A DNA stretch of 64,000 bases, taken from positions 62,001-126,000 of the forward strand of contig NC_020541.1 of the NCBI RefSeq assembly GCF_000230695.2, written 5' to 3'. Shown one piece after another: positions 26,738 through 36,297 of the stretch (position 1 is the first letter of the stretch; the number at the start of each line of letters is the position of its first letter). The stretch comes from Rhodanobacter denitrificans (GTDB lineage Bacteria; Pseudomonadota; Gammaproteobacteria; Xanthomonadales; Rhodanobacteraceae). The position numbers and the translations under genes are program-made. Below the pieces are notes generated by a model. The model had not been told where the DNA came from, searched no databases, and was given only the letters and a program-made list of their open reading frames with translations.

Positions 26738-29410
26738 TCAGAACTCGAAGCGCACACCTGCCATGTAGGTTATCCCATAGAACTCGCGCTGGATCGGATG
26801 GTCCGGGGTGCCTTGATAGAATGCATGGGGCGTATCGAGCAGGTTCTTGGCGTAGAAATAGATCGACCAGTCTGCCGGAAACTCGTAGCTGGCGCTGAAG
26901 TCCATCGATGTGCGGCGTGCGTTGTAGATGTCGCTGGTGCGATCGGTGCCGATGCCGAACAGGTCGGACGATACCGAATACGCCGCCAGGTTCAGCGAGA
27001 GACCAGCGCGCTTGTAGAAGATCGAGGCGTTCCAGGTGTTCTTCGATGTCGACGGGAGCAGCGAATACTCGCCGGGACGGATCTGGATCCGCGAATTGAC
27101 CCAAGTGTAGTTGGCGCTGGCACCCAGGCCATCGAGCCAGCCCGGCAGGTTGCGGAACTGTTGAACCCAGTTCAGCTCCAGGCCGCGCGCGTATGCGGAG
27201 CCGATGTTTTCGAACGTGAAGATATGGAACGGCTGCGGACTGCCCGGGTACAGGTTGTTGTTCGGCAGTGTCTGGGTCGTCTCGATCGGGATGATGTAGT
27301 TGGAGATTTCCTTGTCGAACACCCCGGCGGACATGATGCCGCCGCCGTCCAGGTAGTGCTCGATGCTGAAATCGAAGCTGTTGGCCGTCGCTGGTTTTAG
27401 CGACGGGTTGCCGGTGGTGACGATGCCCGAGCCCACGTCGATCGCCAGCGCCGGGTTGGCCTGGTTGAAGCCCGGGCGGCCAATGGTCGACGAATAAGCC
27501 GCGCGCAGGATCGTGTCGGGCGCCAGTTCATAGCGAAACTGGAGGCTTGGGAAGAAATTGTCGTAGTTGTGCTTGATGTTGATCGGATACGCGAATGGAT
27601 TGCCGGAGGCGTCCATGCCGGCGGAGAATGCGCCGCTTCGATCATGCGTCTGTTCGAAACGAACGCCGGCGAGTATGCCGAGGTTGCCGTAGCTGCCCGT
27701 GTATTCACCGTAGGCCGCGGAAATGTCCTCATGCGCGTCGAGGTACTGCTGCTGGGCGCTCAATACATCGCCGGCCTCGATCGTGCCTTGGCCAAAGATG
27801 CCCCGCAAGACGCCGGGGGCGATATCCACGCCGTTCTGATAGAGCCCGTCGTAGTAGGTTTCGTTGGAACCGCTTGAGACGGCGGTCAATGGCAGGGCAG
27901 TGGGATTGAGCGTGTACGGTTGTGCCGTCGTCCGTTTATGCCGCTGGCGCACGCTCAGGCCGAACCGCAGGTTTTGATCCGTCAGGCTCCCCCAATTCAC
28001 CGGCGTATCGGAATTGATGGCGTACGACATTTCACGGTCGAAGTTGTACGCCGTGCTGTTGCTGAGGCTGGTCAGTGCGTAGTTGGCCGGATCGAGGTAG
28101 CCCGGCGCGTTCGAGAGCGTGTAGACGGGAACGTGGCCGGGACCCGTCGGGCCGTACGTGATTTGCCCCGCTGGCGTGGAAGGGGAGTTGTACGTGAACG
28201 TGGAGTTGTAGTCGAAGGGCTTCTTGTACGTGCCCTCGACGTAGGCGACGTGATAGTCCACGGTCGTGTCGCCCAGGATGTTCTTGCCGCCCAGCATGTA
28301 GAGTCGCTCGGTGGACGTTTCCTGCTCGTCGCGCAGCGATTTGGTGATCGCGCCCGGGAAAGAGAGGGTATCCTGCAGCGTTCCGTTCGACAGCACCGTG
28401 GTGTTGCCGTCAGGCAGGATGTCCATGAACTGGCGCTTGTATCTTTCGGTGTAGCCCGCATCGAAGGCACGGAAATACCAGTCGTTGTCGTCATCGGGCT
28501 GATAGTCGATATCCATCGCGTAGCCGTGGCGCCGGCGGTGCAGCTCGTAATCGCGCTGCTCGATATCGTTCACCGCCTGGTACGGATGCGCCGAATCGTT
28601 GAAATAGGCGGGCTCGACGTCATCGATGCCGCGTGAATCGTTGTGGCCCGATGCCGTCAGGACGATCGAGAAGGGACCGAATCGGCCACCTCCCACCAGC
28701 GAGAATTCGCTGATCGGCGTGCCGCGCAGCGGCTCGTAACCGCCGCCCGCGCTGCCCTCGAAAAACGCGCCCTGCTCATCGGGGGCCCGTTTCGGCAGCA
28801 CTTCGATCGTGCCGCCGAGGGCCTCCGCATCCTGGCTCGGCAGGTTCGACTTCGTCACCTTGACGGCGCCGATGAAGCCCACCGGGATGGAATCCAGGGC
28901 CACGCCGCGATAACCGCCGAACGGCGAGGCATTGTTGGTGGGAAGAAGCCGGACACCAGCGTAGGTGGTGCTGTTCAGATCGGCGTCGAATCCGCGGATG
29001 TTGACATAGCGACCTTCGCCCTCGTCGGTTTCCAGCGAGATGCCGGGAATGCGGCGAACGGCTTCGGCGGCACTCACATCCGGCAGCGCCCGGATTTGTT
29101 CCTCGGTACGAATATTGATCAGGTTGGGCGCGTTTTCCTGCGTCTTGCGGGCAATGTCATCGGACGTGCGCGGGGCTACAACACTGACTCCCTGCAGGTC
29201 TTTTACTTCCTGCTTGGACTTCTGCCTGTGCTGGCGATCGGCGCCACTTGCGTTGGCAGTGTCGCTCGCTGTCGATCCGTCATGCGCCGGGGCCGGCGTA
29301 TCCGACGCCGTAGCCGCAAAAGCAAACACATCCGTCGGCGCGCTCAGTGCCCCGAGACACGAGAGGATGGTGCAACTAAGCAGGGCAACGCGTAATTTTG
29401 AACGGTGCAT
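26738..29410 (-). CDS. TonB-dependent outer-membrane receptor
   Basis: The 890-residue protein has a signal peptide (LSCTILSCLGALSAPTDVFAFA) and a linker rich in Ala, Thr and Asp. A TonB plug follows (IRALPDVSAAEAVRRIPGISLETDEGEGRYVNIRGFD, about residues 100-230), then a beta-barrel ending in MAGVRFEF with terminal Phe. It belongs to the Xanthomonas/Caulobacter-type receptors used for carbohydrates, peptides or metals. MHRSKL is chosen as start because it gives the signal peptide. It lies upstream of a two-component system on the same strand and is divergent from a YncE-like propeller gene. The ligand is unknown. Confidence 0.92.
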   Translation of the reverse strand: MHRSKLRVALLSCTILSCLGALSAPTDVFAFAATASDTPAPAHDGSTASDTANASGADRQHRQKSKQEVKDLQGVSVVAPRTSDDIARKTQENAPNLINIRTEEQIRALPDVSAAEAVRRIPGISLETDEGEGRYVNIRGFDADLNSTTYAGVRLLPTNNASPFGGYRGVALDSIPVGFIGAVKVTKSNLPSQDAEALGGTIEVLPKRAPDEQGAFFEGSAGGGYEPLRGTPISEFSLVGGGRFGPFSIVLTASGHNDSRGIDDVEPAYFNDSAHPYQAVNDIEQRDYELHRRRHGYAMDIDYQPDDDNDWYFRAFDAGYTERYKRQFMDILPDGNTTVLSNGTLQDTLSFPGAITKSLRDEQETSTERLYMLGGKNILGDTTVDYHVAYVEGTYKKPFDYNSTFTYNSPSTPAGQITYGPTGPGHVPVYTLSNAPGYLDPANYALTSLSNSTAYNFDREMSYAINSDTPVNWGSLTDQNLRFGLSVRQRHKRTTAQPYTLNPTALPLTAVSSGSNETYYDGLYQNGVDIAPGVLRGIFGQGTIEAGDVLSAQQQYLDAHEDISAAYGEYTGSYGNLGILAGVRFEQTHDRSGAFSAGMDASGNPFAYPINIKHNYDNFFPSLQFRYELAPDTILRAAYSSTIGRPGFNQANPALAIDVGSGIVTTGNPSLKPATANSFDFSIEHYLDGGGIMSAGVFDKEISNYIIPIETTQTLPNNNLYPGSPQPFHIFTFENIGSAYARGLELNWVQQFRNLPGWLDGLGASANYTWVNSRIQIRPGEYSLLPSTSKNTWNASIFYKRAGLSLNLAAYSVSSDLFGIGTDRTSDIYNARRTSMDFSASYEFPADWSIYFYAKNLLDTPHAFYQGTPDHPIQREFYGITYMAGVRFEF

Positions 29411-29527
29411 CGAGCTGGCCTCAATCGGGGACAAACCATCCGTTCCACCGCGCGGAGCGTGGTGGGGCTGGGGAGTGGGAAGTCCCTCGAAGCTAGGCGG
29501 GGGCTGTGACAGACAAGTTGCTGCGCA

Positions 29528-29543
29528 CTTACCGATCCGTAAG
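29528..29543. promoter_or_regulatory. Inverted repeat in the receptor/propeller divergent promoter
   Basis: CTTAC (29528-29532) and GTAAG (29539-29543) with a 6-base spacer lie in the 207-bp divergent intergenic region between the receptor and propeller genes. It could bind the adjacent response regulator or another factor. Only the dyad itself is seen. Confidence 0.35.
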
Positions 29544-29617
29544 CTGCCGATGCGTGGTCCTTCTGGCTAGACTCGCCACCTGCGTGTCAGTCAACTTGCG
29601 TAGCTGAGGATGATCAA

Positions 29618-30616
29618 TTGAAGACAATGGCATGGGTTCTGACCCTCGCGTGCATGGTCGTGGCTCCGTCATGGGGTGCTGCGCCACCGTCGGGTAACTA
29701 CCGGGTTACGCATCAGTACGCGCTGGGAGGATCGGGTGGCTGGGACTATTTGACGCTCGACCCTTCCACCAATCGTCTCTTCGTCGCTCGCGACAATCGC
29801 GTCATGGTTGTCGACACGAAAAGCGGCAAGGTGGTCAAGGAGATCCCGGGGATGAAACACGCACATGGCGTTGCGCTGGTGCCGGATCTGCAGCGCGCCT
29901 ACGTCACCAACGGGGACGCGAACGATGTCAGCGTCGTGGATCTCAAGACACTCGCCGTGGCAGGCAGCATTCCCGTTGGCGGAAAAGATCCCGACGCCAT
30001 CATTTACGACAGCGCGACGTCGCACGTCCTGGCGATGAACGGGGACAGCAACAGCATAAGCGTGATCGATCCCAGGCTCGGCAAAGAGCTGCAGACCATC
30101 GCCCTTGCGGGCAACCCCGAATTCGCCACAAGCGATGGGCATGGAAACGTGTACGTCAATCTCGAGGACAAGGGCGAGCTGGCGCATATCGATACAAGGG
30201 CCAATGCCGTAAAGCAGACCTGGTCCCTGTCGCCATGCGAAGGCCCGACCGGCCTCGCACTGGACGCGGTGAACCAGCGGCTGTTTTCCGTGTGCGCGAA
30301 CGGATGGCTGATCGTCACGGATGCCGGCTCCGGACATCAGGTCGCCAGGCTGCCGATCGGCAAGGCCCCCGATGCGGTCGCCTACGATGCTCGGACCCAC
30401 ACGGTTTTCAGTTCGAGCCGGGAAGGCGTGCTGGACGTGATCCACCAGGTGGACAAAGACCACTACTCCTCCGCAAAGGCCGTCCCGACGCTGAAAAGCG
30501 CGCGTACCTTGGCGCTTGACCCCGCATCGCACGAGATTTTCCTGGTGGGCGCGAAGAGTGCGGTAAAGGGCAAGCCGGTAAGCGGATTCACGATGCTTGT
30601 TGTGGATCCGCATTGA
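29618..30616 (+). CDS. YncE-like secreted beta-propeller protein
   Basis: The 332-residue protein has a signal peptide (VLTLACMVVAPSWGA) and repeated propeller blades with the motifs RLFVARDNRVMVVDTKSGKVV, RAYVTNGDANDVSVVDLKTL and HVLAMNGDSNSISVIDPRLG. These are typical of the YVTN/YncE family of periplasmic propellers. A TTG start at 29618 is favoured because TGAGGA lies eight bases upstream, while the next ATG (29627) is too far from it. It is divergent from a TonB-dependent receptor, an arrangement recalling yncE-yncD, so it may handle the receptor's ligand in the periplasm. That link is inference. Confidence 0.82.
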   Translation: MKTMAWVLTLACMVVAPSWGAAPPSGNYRVTHQYALGGSGGWDYLTLDPSTNRLFVARDNRVMVVDTKSGKVVKEIPGMKHAHGVALVPDLQRAYVTNGDANDVSVVDLKTLAVAGSIPVGGKDPDAIIYDSATSHVLAMNGDSNSISVIDPRLGKELQTIALAGNPEFATSDGHGNVYVNLEDKGELAHIDTRANAVKQTWSLSPCEGPTGLALDAVNQRLFSVCANGWLIVTDAGSGHQVARLPIGKAPDAVAYDARTHTVFSSSREGVLDVIHQVDKDHYSSAKAVPTLKSARTLALDPASHEIFLVGAKSAVKGKPVSGFTMLVVDPH

Positions 30617-30777
30617 TCGACAAGTTTGCCGCATGACCGTTCTGCCCACCTGCCGGCCGTCACACGGTCGCTTCACGGATGGGAGCTGGCGTCCGGTGCG
30701 GGTCCGGGCAAGGAATGCCGGGTGACCTGGCGCGCGAACCAGGGCATCCCTGGCGTCGTGTCCCAAGAAAAAGTTTG

Positions 30778-30964
30778 AACGAGGCTGGCCGTTGCCCGCG
30801 CGAGCTTGGCGAGAATCGTACCGGCGCTCTTGTACCGGACGAAAGGTCTGGGATCGGCGTTGCGCCGGTCGACGTACTCGCGAACGGATTGCTCCAGACC
30901 AGCCACGCGGGTGCGTGTGCTGCGCCTGATCCTTTGCTCGCCGATCTTGCCGGGAGAACGTTCG
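30778..30964 (-). mobile_element. IS630-type transposase C-terminal remnant
   Basis: On the minus strand the frame reads GKIGEQRIRR, then AGLEQSVREYVDRRNADPRPF and KSAGTILAKLARA. This matches the C-terminal end of IS630/Tc1-type transposases, where an (L)E-x-x-I-x-x-Y-I-x-x-x-N-x-x-P-K-P-F motif is conserved. Only about 55 codons remain, and no inverted repeats or catalytic DDE residues could be found. It marks old insertion activity in this gene-poor stretch. Confidence 0.65.
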
Positions 30965-31129
30965 ACCCGATTGAGTCAAGGGGCACAGGCGGAGATGAAG
31001 TGCGCATGGAATCGCAGGCGCCTTGCGGATCGCCAGCCGTGCCATCAGCTCCGCGTGCCCCGCGTCGGTCACCACCAGTTCCGTTCAATTCCCAATCTGG
31101 TGCGACTTGTTCTTGAGACACCCCGCCAA

Positions 31130-31200
31130 GGAGCTTGCTGGTCCAAGTGCCGTACGCGCCGCAGGCGAAAGTAGGCGGCCTCGGTAGATCGGCCACGCGA
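31130..31200 (-). pseudogene. Fragment of dehydrogenase small-subunit 3' end
   Basis: The minus-strand frame reads VADLPRPPTFACGAYGTWTSK, matching the C-terminus VADVLKPPTFAYGAYGSWTSK of the small subunit encoded at 23372. The nucleotide match covers about 65 bases. Nothing recognisable of the rest of the gene is present. The remaining DNA from 30617 to 31550 holds only this fragment and the IS630 remnant; I see no intact gene in it. Confidence 0.7.
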
Positions 31201-31550
31201 GGGGTCGGGCTGTTCGGAAAAACCATGCCGCCGGCGGTACAAGAAAGGTGAAGGCCCGAGGCGGCCAGAGGCAAGGCGCGGACAGCGTGCCTTGCCGCAA
31301 GAAATGGCAGAAGGCTTTCCCTCATCGGAACCCGCGGGGCACCCGCAACCATGGGCGCCCGCGTCTCCCGTCCGGGCCTGTGGACGGATTGCGTGCCGTC
31401 GTCTCCAGGGCGATGATCGCAGCCGGACGACGTGTGTGACTGCTGGTCATCCCGCCATGTTGATGTTGCGAGGTTCAAGCCCAATCCGGGCATGCCGCCC
31501 GTCCTGGACGAGCCGGCATATTCAATCTGACGAGATCCGAGGAGAACGTC

Positions 31551-31938
31551 GTGGACAAGTTGATCAGCGCAGTGGCACGCCATCCTGATGGCGCAGCTTT
31601 TCATCATCTCCGGCTGGCAGAAGCTGATCGGGTTCAGCGGCACGGAAGGCTATTTGGCCTCGATGGGCATCCCCATGGTCGGCCTGGTGACGCCCCTGGT
31701 GATCCTGATTGAACTGGGCGGCGGGCTGGCCCTGCTGTTCGGTTTCAAGACCCGTTGGGTGGCGGCCGTGATCGCGTTGTTCAGCGTGGGCTCGGCGCTG
31801 GTCGCGCACACGCATTTTGCCGACCAGGCGCAGGCGATCAATTTCATGAAAAACCTCTCGATCGCCGGCGGCCTGCTGTGGTTCGTCAGGAATGGCGGCG
31901 GTACGGCCAGCGTCGACGCACAGATCGGAAGCAAGTAG
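31551..31938 (+). pseudogene. DoxX family membrane protein, frameshifted near the start
   Basis: From ATG 31588 the frame gives a 116-residue DoxX-like protein (QLFIISGWQKLIGFSGTEGYLASMG, four hydrophobic segments, ending ASVDAQIGSK). The natural start is probably GTG at 31551, which has GAGGAGA before it and reads MDKLISAVAR. Codons then fall out of frame because of one extra C at 31580-31581. Removing that C restores ISAVARILMAQLF. Translation from 31588 could still yield a nearly complete protein lacking about 13 residues, so it may be a leaky defect or a sequencing error. DoxX proteins are linked to redox and thiol stress. Confidence 0.75.
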
Positions 31939-31991
31939 GGCGCAAGCCGGAAGAGCACGATGATCGTCGCCTGGCCTTCGCCGGGCGGCGG

Positions 31992-32458
31992 TCATCCGGT
32001 TTCCGGAGGCTCGCCCGCCCGTCGGTGAACGCTTTCCCGGAAAGCCCGGTGGGTCTGCGGTTTCACGAACAGTGCCACGACCTCCGGGTGGAGCCGGCGA
32101 ATCCGCAGGCTGATCGGCCGCGGCTGGCGGGCATGCCGGATGCCCCGGTAGAGCGACACGCCCGCACCGAGCGCGAACACCAGCAGCGCCACGATGAAGC
32201 TCCAGAAATACAGCTCGCGACCGTAGCCCACAGCGGATGCTCCGGGTCGGCCCGGCGTTGCGAGCGGCGCATGCCTTACAGCAGCAGGACCTCGTTGCCG
32301 GTGTCGACGAAGGAATGCACTGCCTCGCTGAGCATGGCCGAACTGCCGGTCCGTGCCGCCGCCACGGTCTTGGTGGTGGCGACCAGCAGGTTGCCGACCA
32401 GGGCGGCATGCACGGTCAGGCGCGTGGACGGAGTCCCCGCCGTGGCGGATCCGGCCAT
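31992..32458 (-). pseudogene. Broken cation diffusion facilitator (CDF) transporter gene
   Basis: The 5' part (32458-32276) encodes [12 protein letters not shown] and [22 protein letters not shown], the first CDF membrane segments, then hits TAA where Tyr is expected. The same frame continues GMRRSQRRADPEHPL, then a two-base insertion shifts to GYGRELYFWSFIVALL in another frame. After VSLYRGIRHA the sequence joins directly to a C-terminal-like end (HPEVVALFVKPQT). About 200 central residues are therefore missing. Three independent lesions show the gene is dead. Confidence 0.75.
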
Positions 32459-32477
32459 GCGCCCGCCGCGGTTTCGC

Positions 32478-33050
32478 TCAGCCCTCGCGAGGCAGCACGA
32501 TCAGCACGCGCTCGATGAACAGGTGCAGTTCCTTCATGTAGTTGCCGAGGAATTCGGTGGTCGATTCGTCGCTGACCGTGCCATCCTCGGCGATCAGCCC
32601 CGGCCTGAACTGGATGTATGCCTCCATGGTGTTCATCAGCGGCGAGTTGCAGAAGCACAGCACGCCGCGCAACTGCTGCTGGGCGACCGCGGTGCCGATC
32701 GCGCCGGGCGAGGTGCCGATCACGCCGGACGGCTTGCGCGCGAACGAGTTCTTGCCCCACGGCCGGCTGGCCCAGTCGATCGCGTTCTTCAGCGCGCCGG
32801 GAATCGAGCGGTTGTACTCCGGGGTGACGAACAGCACCGCATCGACCTCGGCGATGGCCTGCTTGAACGCGCGTGCCACCGGCGGGTAGTCGGCGTCGTA
32901 GTCGTAGCTGTACAGCGGCAGCTCGCGGATCGGGATCTCCACCAACTGCAGCCCCGGTGGTGCGAGCCGCACGAGCGCCTTGGCCAGCAGGCGGTTGATC
33001 GAGCCCTTGGCGAGGCTGCCGACGAGATAGCCGACTTTGTAGGTCTTCAT
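32478..33050 (-). CDS. NADPH-dependent FMN reductase family protein
   Basis: The 190-residue flavodoxin-like protein has the FMN phosphate loop [16 protein letters not shown] near residue 11 and the conserved [21 protein letters not shown] block at about residue 77. It reduces FMN, quinones or azo and chromate-type substrates with NADPH in the cytoplasm. It lies 51 bases downstream of the dps gene on the same strand, suggesting a shared stress role. Confidence 0.9.
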   Translation of the reverse strand: MKTYKVGYLVGSLAKGSINRLLAKALVRLAPPGLQLVEIPIRELPLYSYDYDADYPPVARAFKQAIAEVDAVLFVTPEYNRSIPGALKNAIDWASRPWGKNSFARKPSGVIGTSPGAIGTAVAQQQLRGVLCFCNSPLMNTMEAYIQFRPGLIAEDGTVSDESTTEFLGNYMKELHLFIERVLIVLPREG

Positions 33051-33101
33051 GGGGGTTCCTCGGAAGTGGGTGGTGTTGCCGCGGAAGTGCGGATGGGCCT
33101 T

Positions 33102-33650
33102 TCAGTGGCCGGTCGAATCGCTGCGGCGGGCGGTCTCGAACAGGAACCAGGTGCGCCGTTCGGTCTCGTCGATCCAGTTCTCGATCAGGCTGGCGGTGGC
33201 GATGTCGCGGCGCTTGTCGCAGACTTCATGGGCTTCGCGCAGGCGCGCGGCCAGCGCCAGGTTGTCCTCGCGCAGTTCGGCCAGCATGTCCGCCGGCTCG
33301 ACGTATTCGGCGTCGTTGTCGTCGACCCGCTGCAGCCGTGCGATGTGGCCGATCGAGCGCAGCGTGGTGCCGCCGAGCTTGCGCACGCGCTCGGCGATCG
33401 GGTCGGTCATCGCGAACAGCTGGTCGCCCTGCTCGTCGAGCATCAGGTGGTAGTCGCGGAAATGCGGCCCACTCATGTGCCAGTGGAAGTTCTTGGTCTT
33501 GAGGTACAGCGCGAACACGTCGGCCAGGATCGCGTTCATCGCGCCGGCCACATCGCGGGTGGCCCTGGCATCGAGGTCGGTGGGTGTGACCAGCGGCGCA
33601 CGCTGCTTGCGCAGCAGGGATGCCTGGTCGGTGACGGGTTTCTTCTTCAT
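33102..33650 (-). CDS. dps: Dps family DNA-binding ferritin-like protein
   Basis: The 182-residue protein shows the Dps ferroxidase pattern KNFHWHMSGPHFRDYHLMLDEQ near residue 52 and a four-helix layout with a basic N-terminal extension (MKKKPVTDQASLLRKQR) suited to DNA binding. It oxidises and stores iron using peroxide and protects DNA in stress. It lies between an FMN reductase gene and an NAD(P)-binding protein gene, all on the minus strand. Confidence 0.93.
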   Translation of the reverse strand: MKKKPVTDQASLLRKQRAPLVTPTDLDARATRDVAGAMNAILADVFALYLKTKNFHWHMSGPHFRDYHLMLDEQGDQLFAMTDPIAERVRKLGGTTLRSIGHIARLQRVDDNDAEYVEPADMLAELREDNLALAARLREAHEVCDKRRDIATASLIENWIDETERRTWFLFETARRSDSTGH

Positions 33651-33703
33651 GGCGGGATCCTTGGGTGAAACGGCCGAGGAACGGGGTTCGATGCGGATGG
33701 GTG

Positions 33704-34315
33704 TCAGTAACCGACGGTGAAGCGTTGCCGCGAATGCCTGGGTGTCTCCAGTTCGTCGGCCATGGCGATCGCGAAGTCTTCCATCGAGATCCAGCTGCGG
33801 CCATTCGCGTCGGTGAGCAGGCGGTCGCCGCCGAGGCGGAATGTCCCGGTGCGGTCGCCGGGAGCGAACTCGGCGGAGGGCGACAGGAAGGTCCAGTCCA
33901 GCTGCGGTTCCTTGCGCAGCATGTCGAGGAAGCGGCGCCCGGCTTCCGCCTCCGGTTTGTACGCCGCCGGGAAGTCCGGCGCGTCGATCAGTGCCTGGCC
34001 GGGCGCGACTTCCAGGCTGCCGGCCCCGCCCACCACTGCCAGCCGCTGCGCACCGGCCTGCTTCACCGCGGCGATCAGTGCCGCCGCATCGGTGCTGGCG
34101 AATTTCATCGCGCTGACCACGGCGTCGTGGCCTTCCAGCAGCGGCGCCAGTTGTGCCGGCTGGTTCGCGTCGGCGTTCTTCAGCACCAGCCGTGGTTGGG
34201 CGGCCACCATCGCGGCATTGCGGGCGATACCGGTGACGTGGTGGCCGCGCCGGAGCAACTCTGCCAGCAGACGCGAGCCGACGCGCCCACTGACCCCGAT
34301 CAAGGCGATGTGCAT
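33704..34315 (-). CDS. NAD(P)-binding oxidoreductase (atypical SDR, NmrA/YwnB-like)
   Basis: The 203-residue Rossmann protein starts MHIALIGVSGRVGSRLLAELL with a GxxGxxG motif and continues with HDAVVSAMKFAST and VVGGAGSLEV, features of the NAD(P)H-binding family of DUF2867/YwnB type. No catalytic YxxxK is evident, so it may be a regulator or a dehydrogenase of small substrates. It is transcribed with the dps group. Confidence 0.85.
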   Translation of the reverse strand: MHIALIGVSGRVGSRLLAELLRRGHHVTGIARNAAMVAAQPRLVLKNADANQPAQLAPLLEGHDAVVSAMKFASTDAAALIAAVKQAGAQRLAVVGGAGSLEVAPGQALIDAPDFPAAYKPEAEAGRRFLDMLRKEPQLDWTFLSPSAEFAPGDRTGTFRLGGDRLLTDANGRSWISMEDFAIAMADELETPRHSRQRFTVGY

Positions 34316-34365
34316 GACATGGCTCCCGCTTGCATGGTTGTCGATATGTGCTCCGGAGCCGCGAT

Positions 34366-34503
34366 CATCCGGAGCGGAGTTCGTTGCCCAGCGCAGTGCG
34401 CCAGACGCCGGTGAAGATCAGCGAGGGCCGGCAGTACGCCGCGGATGACCAGCCCGCCGCTGCCCGGGCCGGGCTTGCTCTGGATGCTGTTTGCGGTTGC
34501 CAT
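34366..34503 (-). pseudogene. Possible small open reading frame with a 4-base insertion
   Basis: From ATG 34503 the frame reads KPGPGSGGLVIRGVLP. If the bases GGCC are removed after that, it continues SLIFTGVWRTALGNELRSG and a stop at 34366. As read, the frame instead runs on into the NAD(P)-binding gene. The two halves look like one small protein of about 44 residues split by an indel. I do not recognise a family, and the evidence is only the coherent second frame. Confidence 0.3.
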
Positions 34504-34540
34504 GCGGATGGTCCTGCTCGTGATGGTTCGTGCCGGCGGT

Positions 34541-36031
34541 CTAGAACGGGTAGCTACGTGGGACGTGCTGCACCGAGATCCAGTGGGCCGCGGTGAACTC
34601 GTCGATGATCCACTCGCCGCCGAAACGCCCGATGCCGGAATTCTTCTCGCCGCCGAACGGCACATGCGGTTCGTCGTTCACCGACATGTCGTTGACGTGA
34701 GTCATGCCCGCCTCGATGCGCTGGGCGAAGCGCACGCCGCGATCGATGTCGCCGCAGAACACCGCGCTGGACAGGCCGTAACCGGTCGCGTTGGCCAGCC
34801 GCAGCGCGTCGGCCTCGTCCTTCGCGCGCACGATCGGCACGATGGGGCCGAACGATTCGTCGCGGAACAGCGAGCTGTCCGCCGGGACGTCGGTGAATAC
34901 GTGCGGCGGCAGCAGCTGCCCATCGGCCTCGCCGCCCAGCAACTCGGTGGCGCCCTGCTGTTTGGCCAGCGCGATCTTCTCGACGATGCCGCGCAGCTGG
35001 GCGGCGTCGATGATCGGGCCGATCGCGGTGGCGATGTCGTTCGGGTCGCCCACCTGCAGCGTCCGCGTGCGCGCCACGAAGCGCTTGACGAACGCATCAT
35101 GCAGCTGCGCGTCGACGATGATGCGGTTGACGCTCATGCAGATCTGGCCTTGATGCAGGAAGCGGCCGAACACCGCGGCGCGCGCGGCCTGTTCCACATC
35201 GGCGTCGCCCAGCACCACGAACGGGCTGTTGCCGCCCAGTTCCAGCGCCACCCGCTTCAGGTGCGTGCCGCTGCTGGCGAGGCGGCCGATGCCCTGGCCC
35301 ACGGCGGTTGAGCCGGTGAAGGAGATCAGCCGGGGCTGCGGGTGTGCCACGAAGTAATCGCCGATCTCGCTGCCCGCGCCCACGATGACGTTGAGCACGC
35401 CGGGCGGCAGGCCGGCCTCCTCGAAGATCTTCGCCAGCAGCAGGCCGCCGCTGACCGGAGTGTCGCTGGCCGGCTTGACCACCACCGCGTTGCCCAGCGC
35501 CAGCGCCAGCGCCGGTGCCAGCGAGCGCTGGGTCAGATGCAGCGGGAAATTCCACGGACTGATGATGCCGATCACGCCCAGTGCGCGACGGTAGACCCGG
35601 TTCTCCTTGCCGGGAATGTCCGAGGCCAGGATGCGGCCGGCCACGCGGTATGGGAACGAGGCGGCCTCCAGCGTGACCGCCCGCGCGCTGTCGCATTCGA
35701 TGTTTGCCTTCAGCCGGGTCGAGCCGGCTTCGCGGATCAGCCACGACAGGATCTCCTCGCGGCGCTCGTCGAAGACGCGCACGGCGTTGTGCATTACGAG
35801 CGCACGCTCGGCCGGCGCGGTGGCGGCCCAGGCGGCCTGCGCCGCGCCGGCCGCCAAGTAGGCATCGTCCACGTCCTGCGTGGCGGCCAGCGGAATCGTG
35901 ACCAAGGTGTCGCCGGTGTAGGGATCGATGTCGGTGTTGTGGCGGGTGGATCGGCCGCTGCGCCAGGTTCCGGCGATCGGCAGGGCTTCGAACCCCTCGA
36001 AAGTTTTTGGTGATGCCGGCATGGCGGCCAC
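34541..36031 (-). CDS. Aldehyde dehydrogenase (benzaldehyde/vanillin dehydrogenase-like)
   Basis: The 496-residue protein is a full-length [19 protein letters not shown], the NAD motif [12 protein letters not shown], general base Glu in [11 protein letters not shown] and catalytic Cys in QGQICMSVN. It oxidises an aldehyde to the acid with NAD(P) in the cytoplasm. The GTG at 36031 has GAGGAG seven bases upstream; ATG at 36022 is the alternative. It resembles the aromatic-aldehyde group. A short gap separates it from the divergent dioxygenase gene at 36298. Confidence 0.92.
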   Translation of the reverse strand: MAAMPASPKTFEGFEALPIAGTWRSGRSTRHNTDIDPYTGDTLVTIPLAATQDVDDAYLAAGAAQAAWAATAPAERALVMHNAVRVFDERREEILSWLIREAGSTRLKANIECDSARAVTLEAASFPYRVAGRILASDIPGKENRVYRRALGVIGIISPWNFPLHLTQRSLAPALALALGNAVVVKPASDTPVSGGLLLAKIFEEAGLPPGVLNVIVGAGSEIGDYFVAHPQPRLISFTGSTAVGQGIGRLASSGTHLKRVALELGGNSPFVVLGDADVEQAARAAVFGRFLHQGQICMSVNRIIVDAQLHDAFVKRFVARTRTLQVGDPNDIATAIGPIIDAAQLRGIVEKIALAKQQGATELLGGEADGQLLPPHVFTDVPADSSLFRDESFGPIVPIVRAKDEADALRLANATGYGLSSAVFCGDIDRGVRFAQRIEAGMTHVNDMSVNDEPHVPFGGEKNSGIGRFGGEWIIDEFTAAHWISVQHVPRSYPF

Positions 36032-36297
36032 GGCTTTCTCCTCAACCCGAGGTTGTGGGGCATTGGCAACCTGCCCGCTGAGAGGCCGGCAGATGGCCTT
36101 CCATATGGTTGGATGTTGCACTGACGATCACGGCAGACTAACGCGGAGCATGTAACCAATACGTGCATGAAACTGGGGCCCGCGGGCACGCTCGAAGGCC
36201 GGCCTCCGCGGCGTGCGTGCCGCCGATCGAGAAACCCGCGGCCATGGCGGGCCTTGCCGTCGGCGCGGCTCGTTCACCACCACTCACGGGACATGCC

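Noticed and set aside
29618-30616. Assigning the TonB receptor and propeller as the PQQ importer pair yncD/yncE
   Set aside because: The receptor plug and barrel are of the Xanthomonas/Caulobacter type and not YncD-like; only the gene arrangement is similar.
30660-31643. 327-codon minus-strand open frame across the gene-poor region
   Set aside because: It has no coherent domain and crosses the IS630 remnant and the dehydrogenase fragment in mixed frames; it is open by base composition only.
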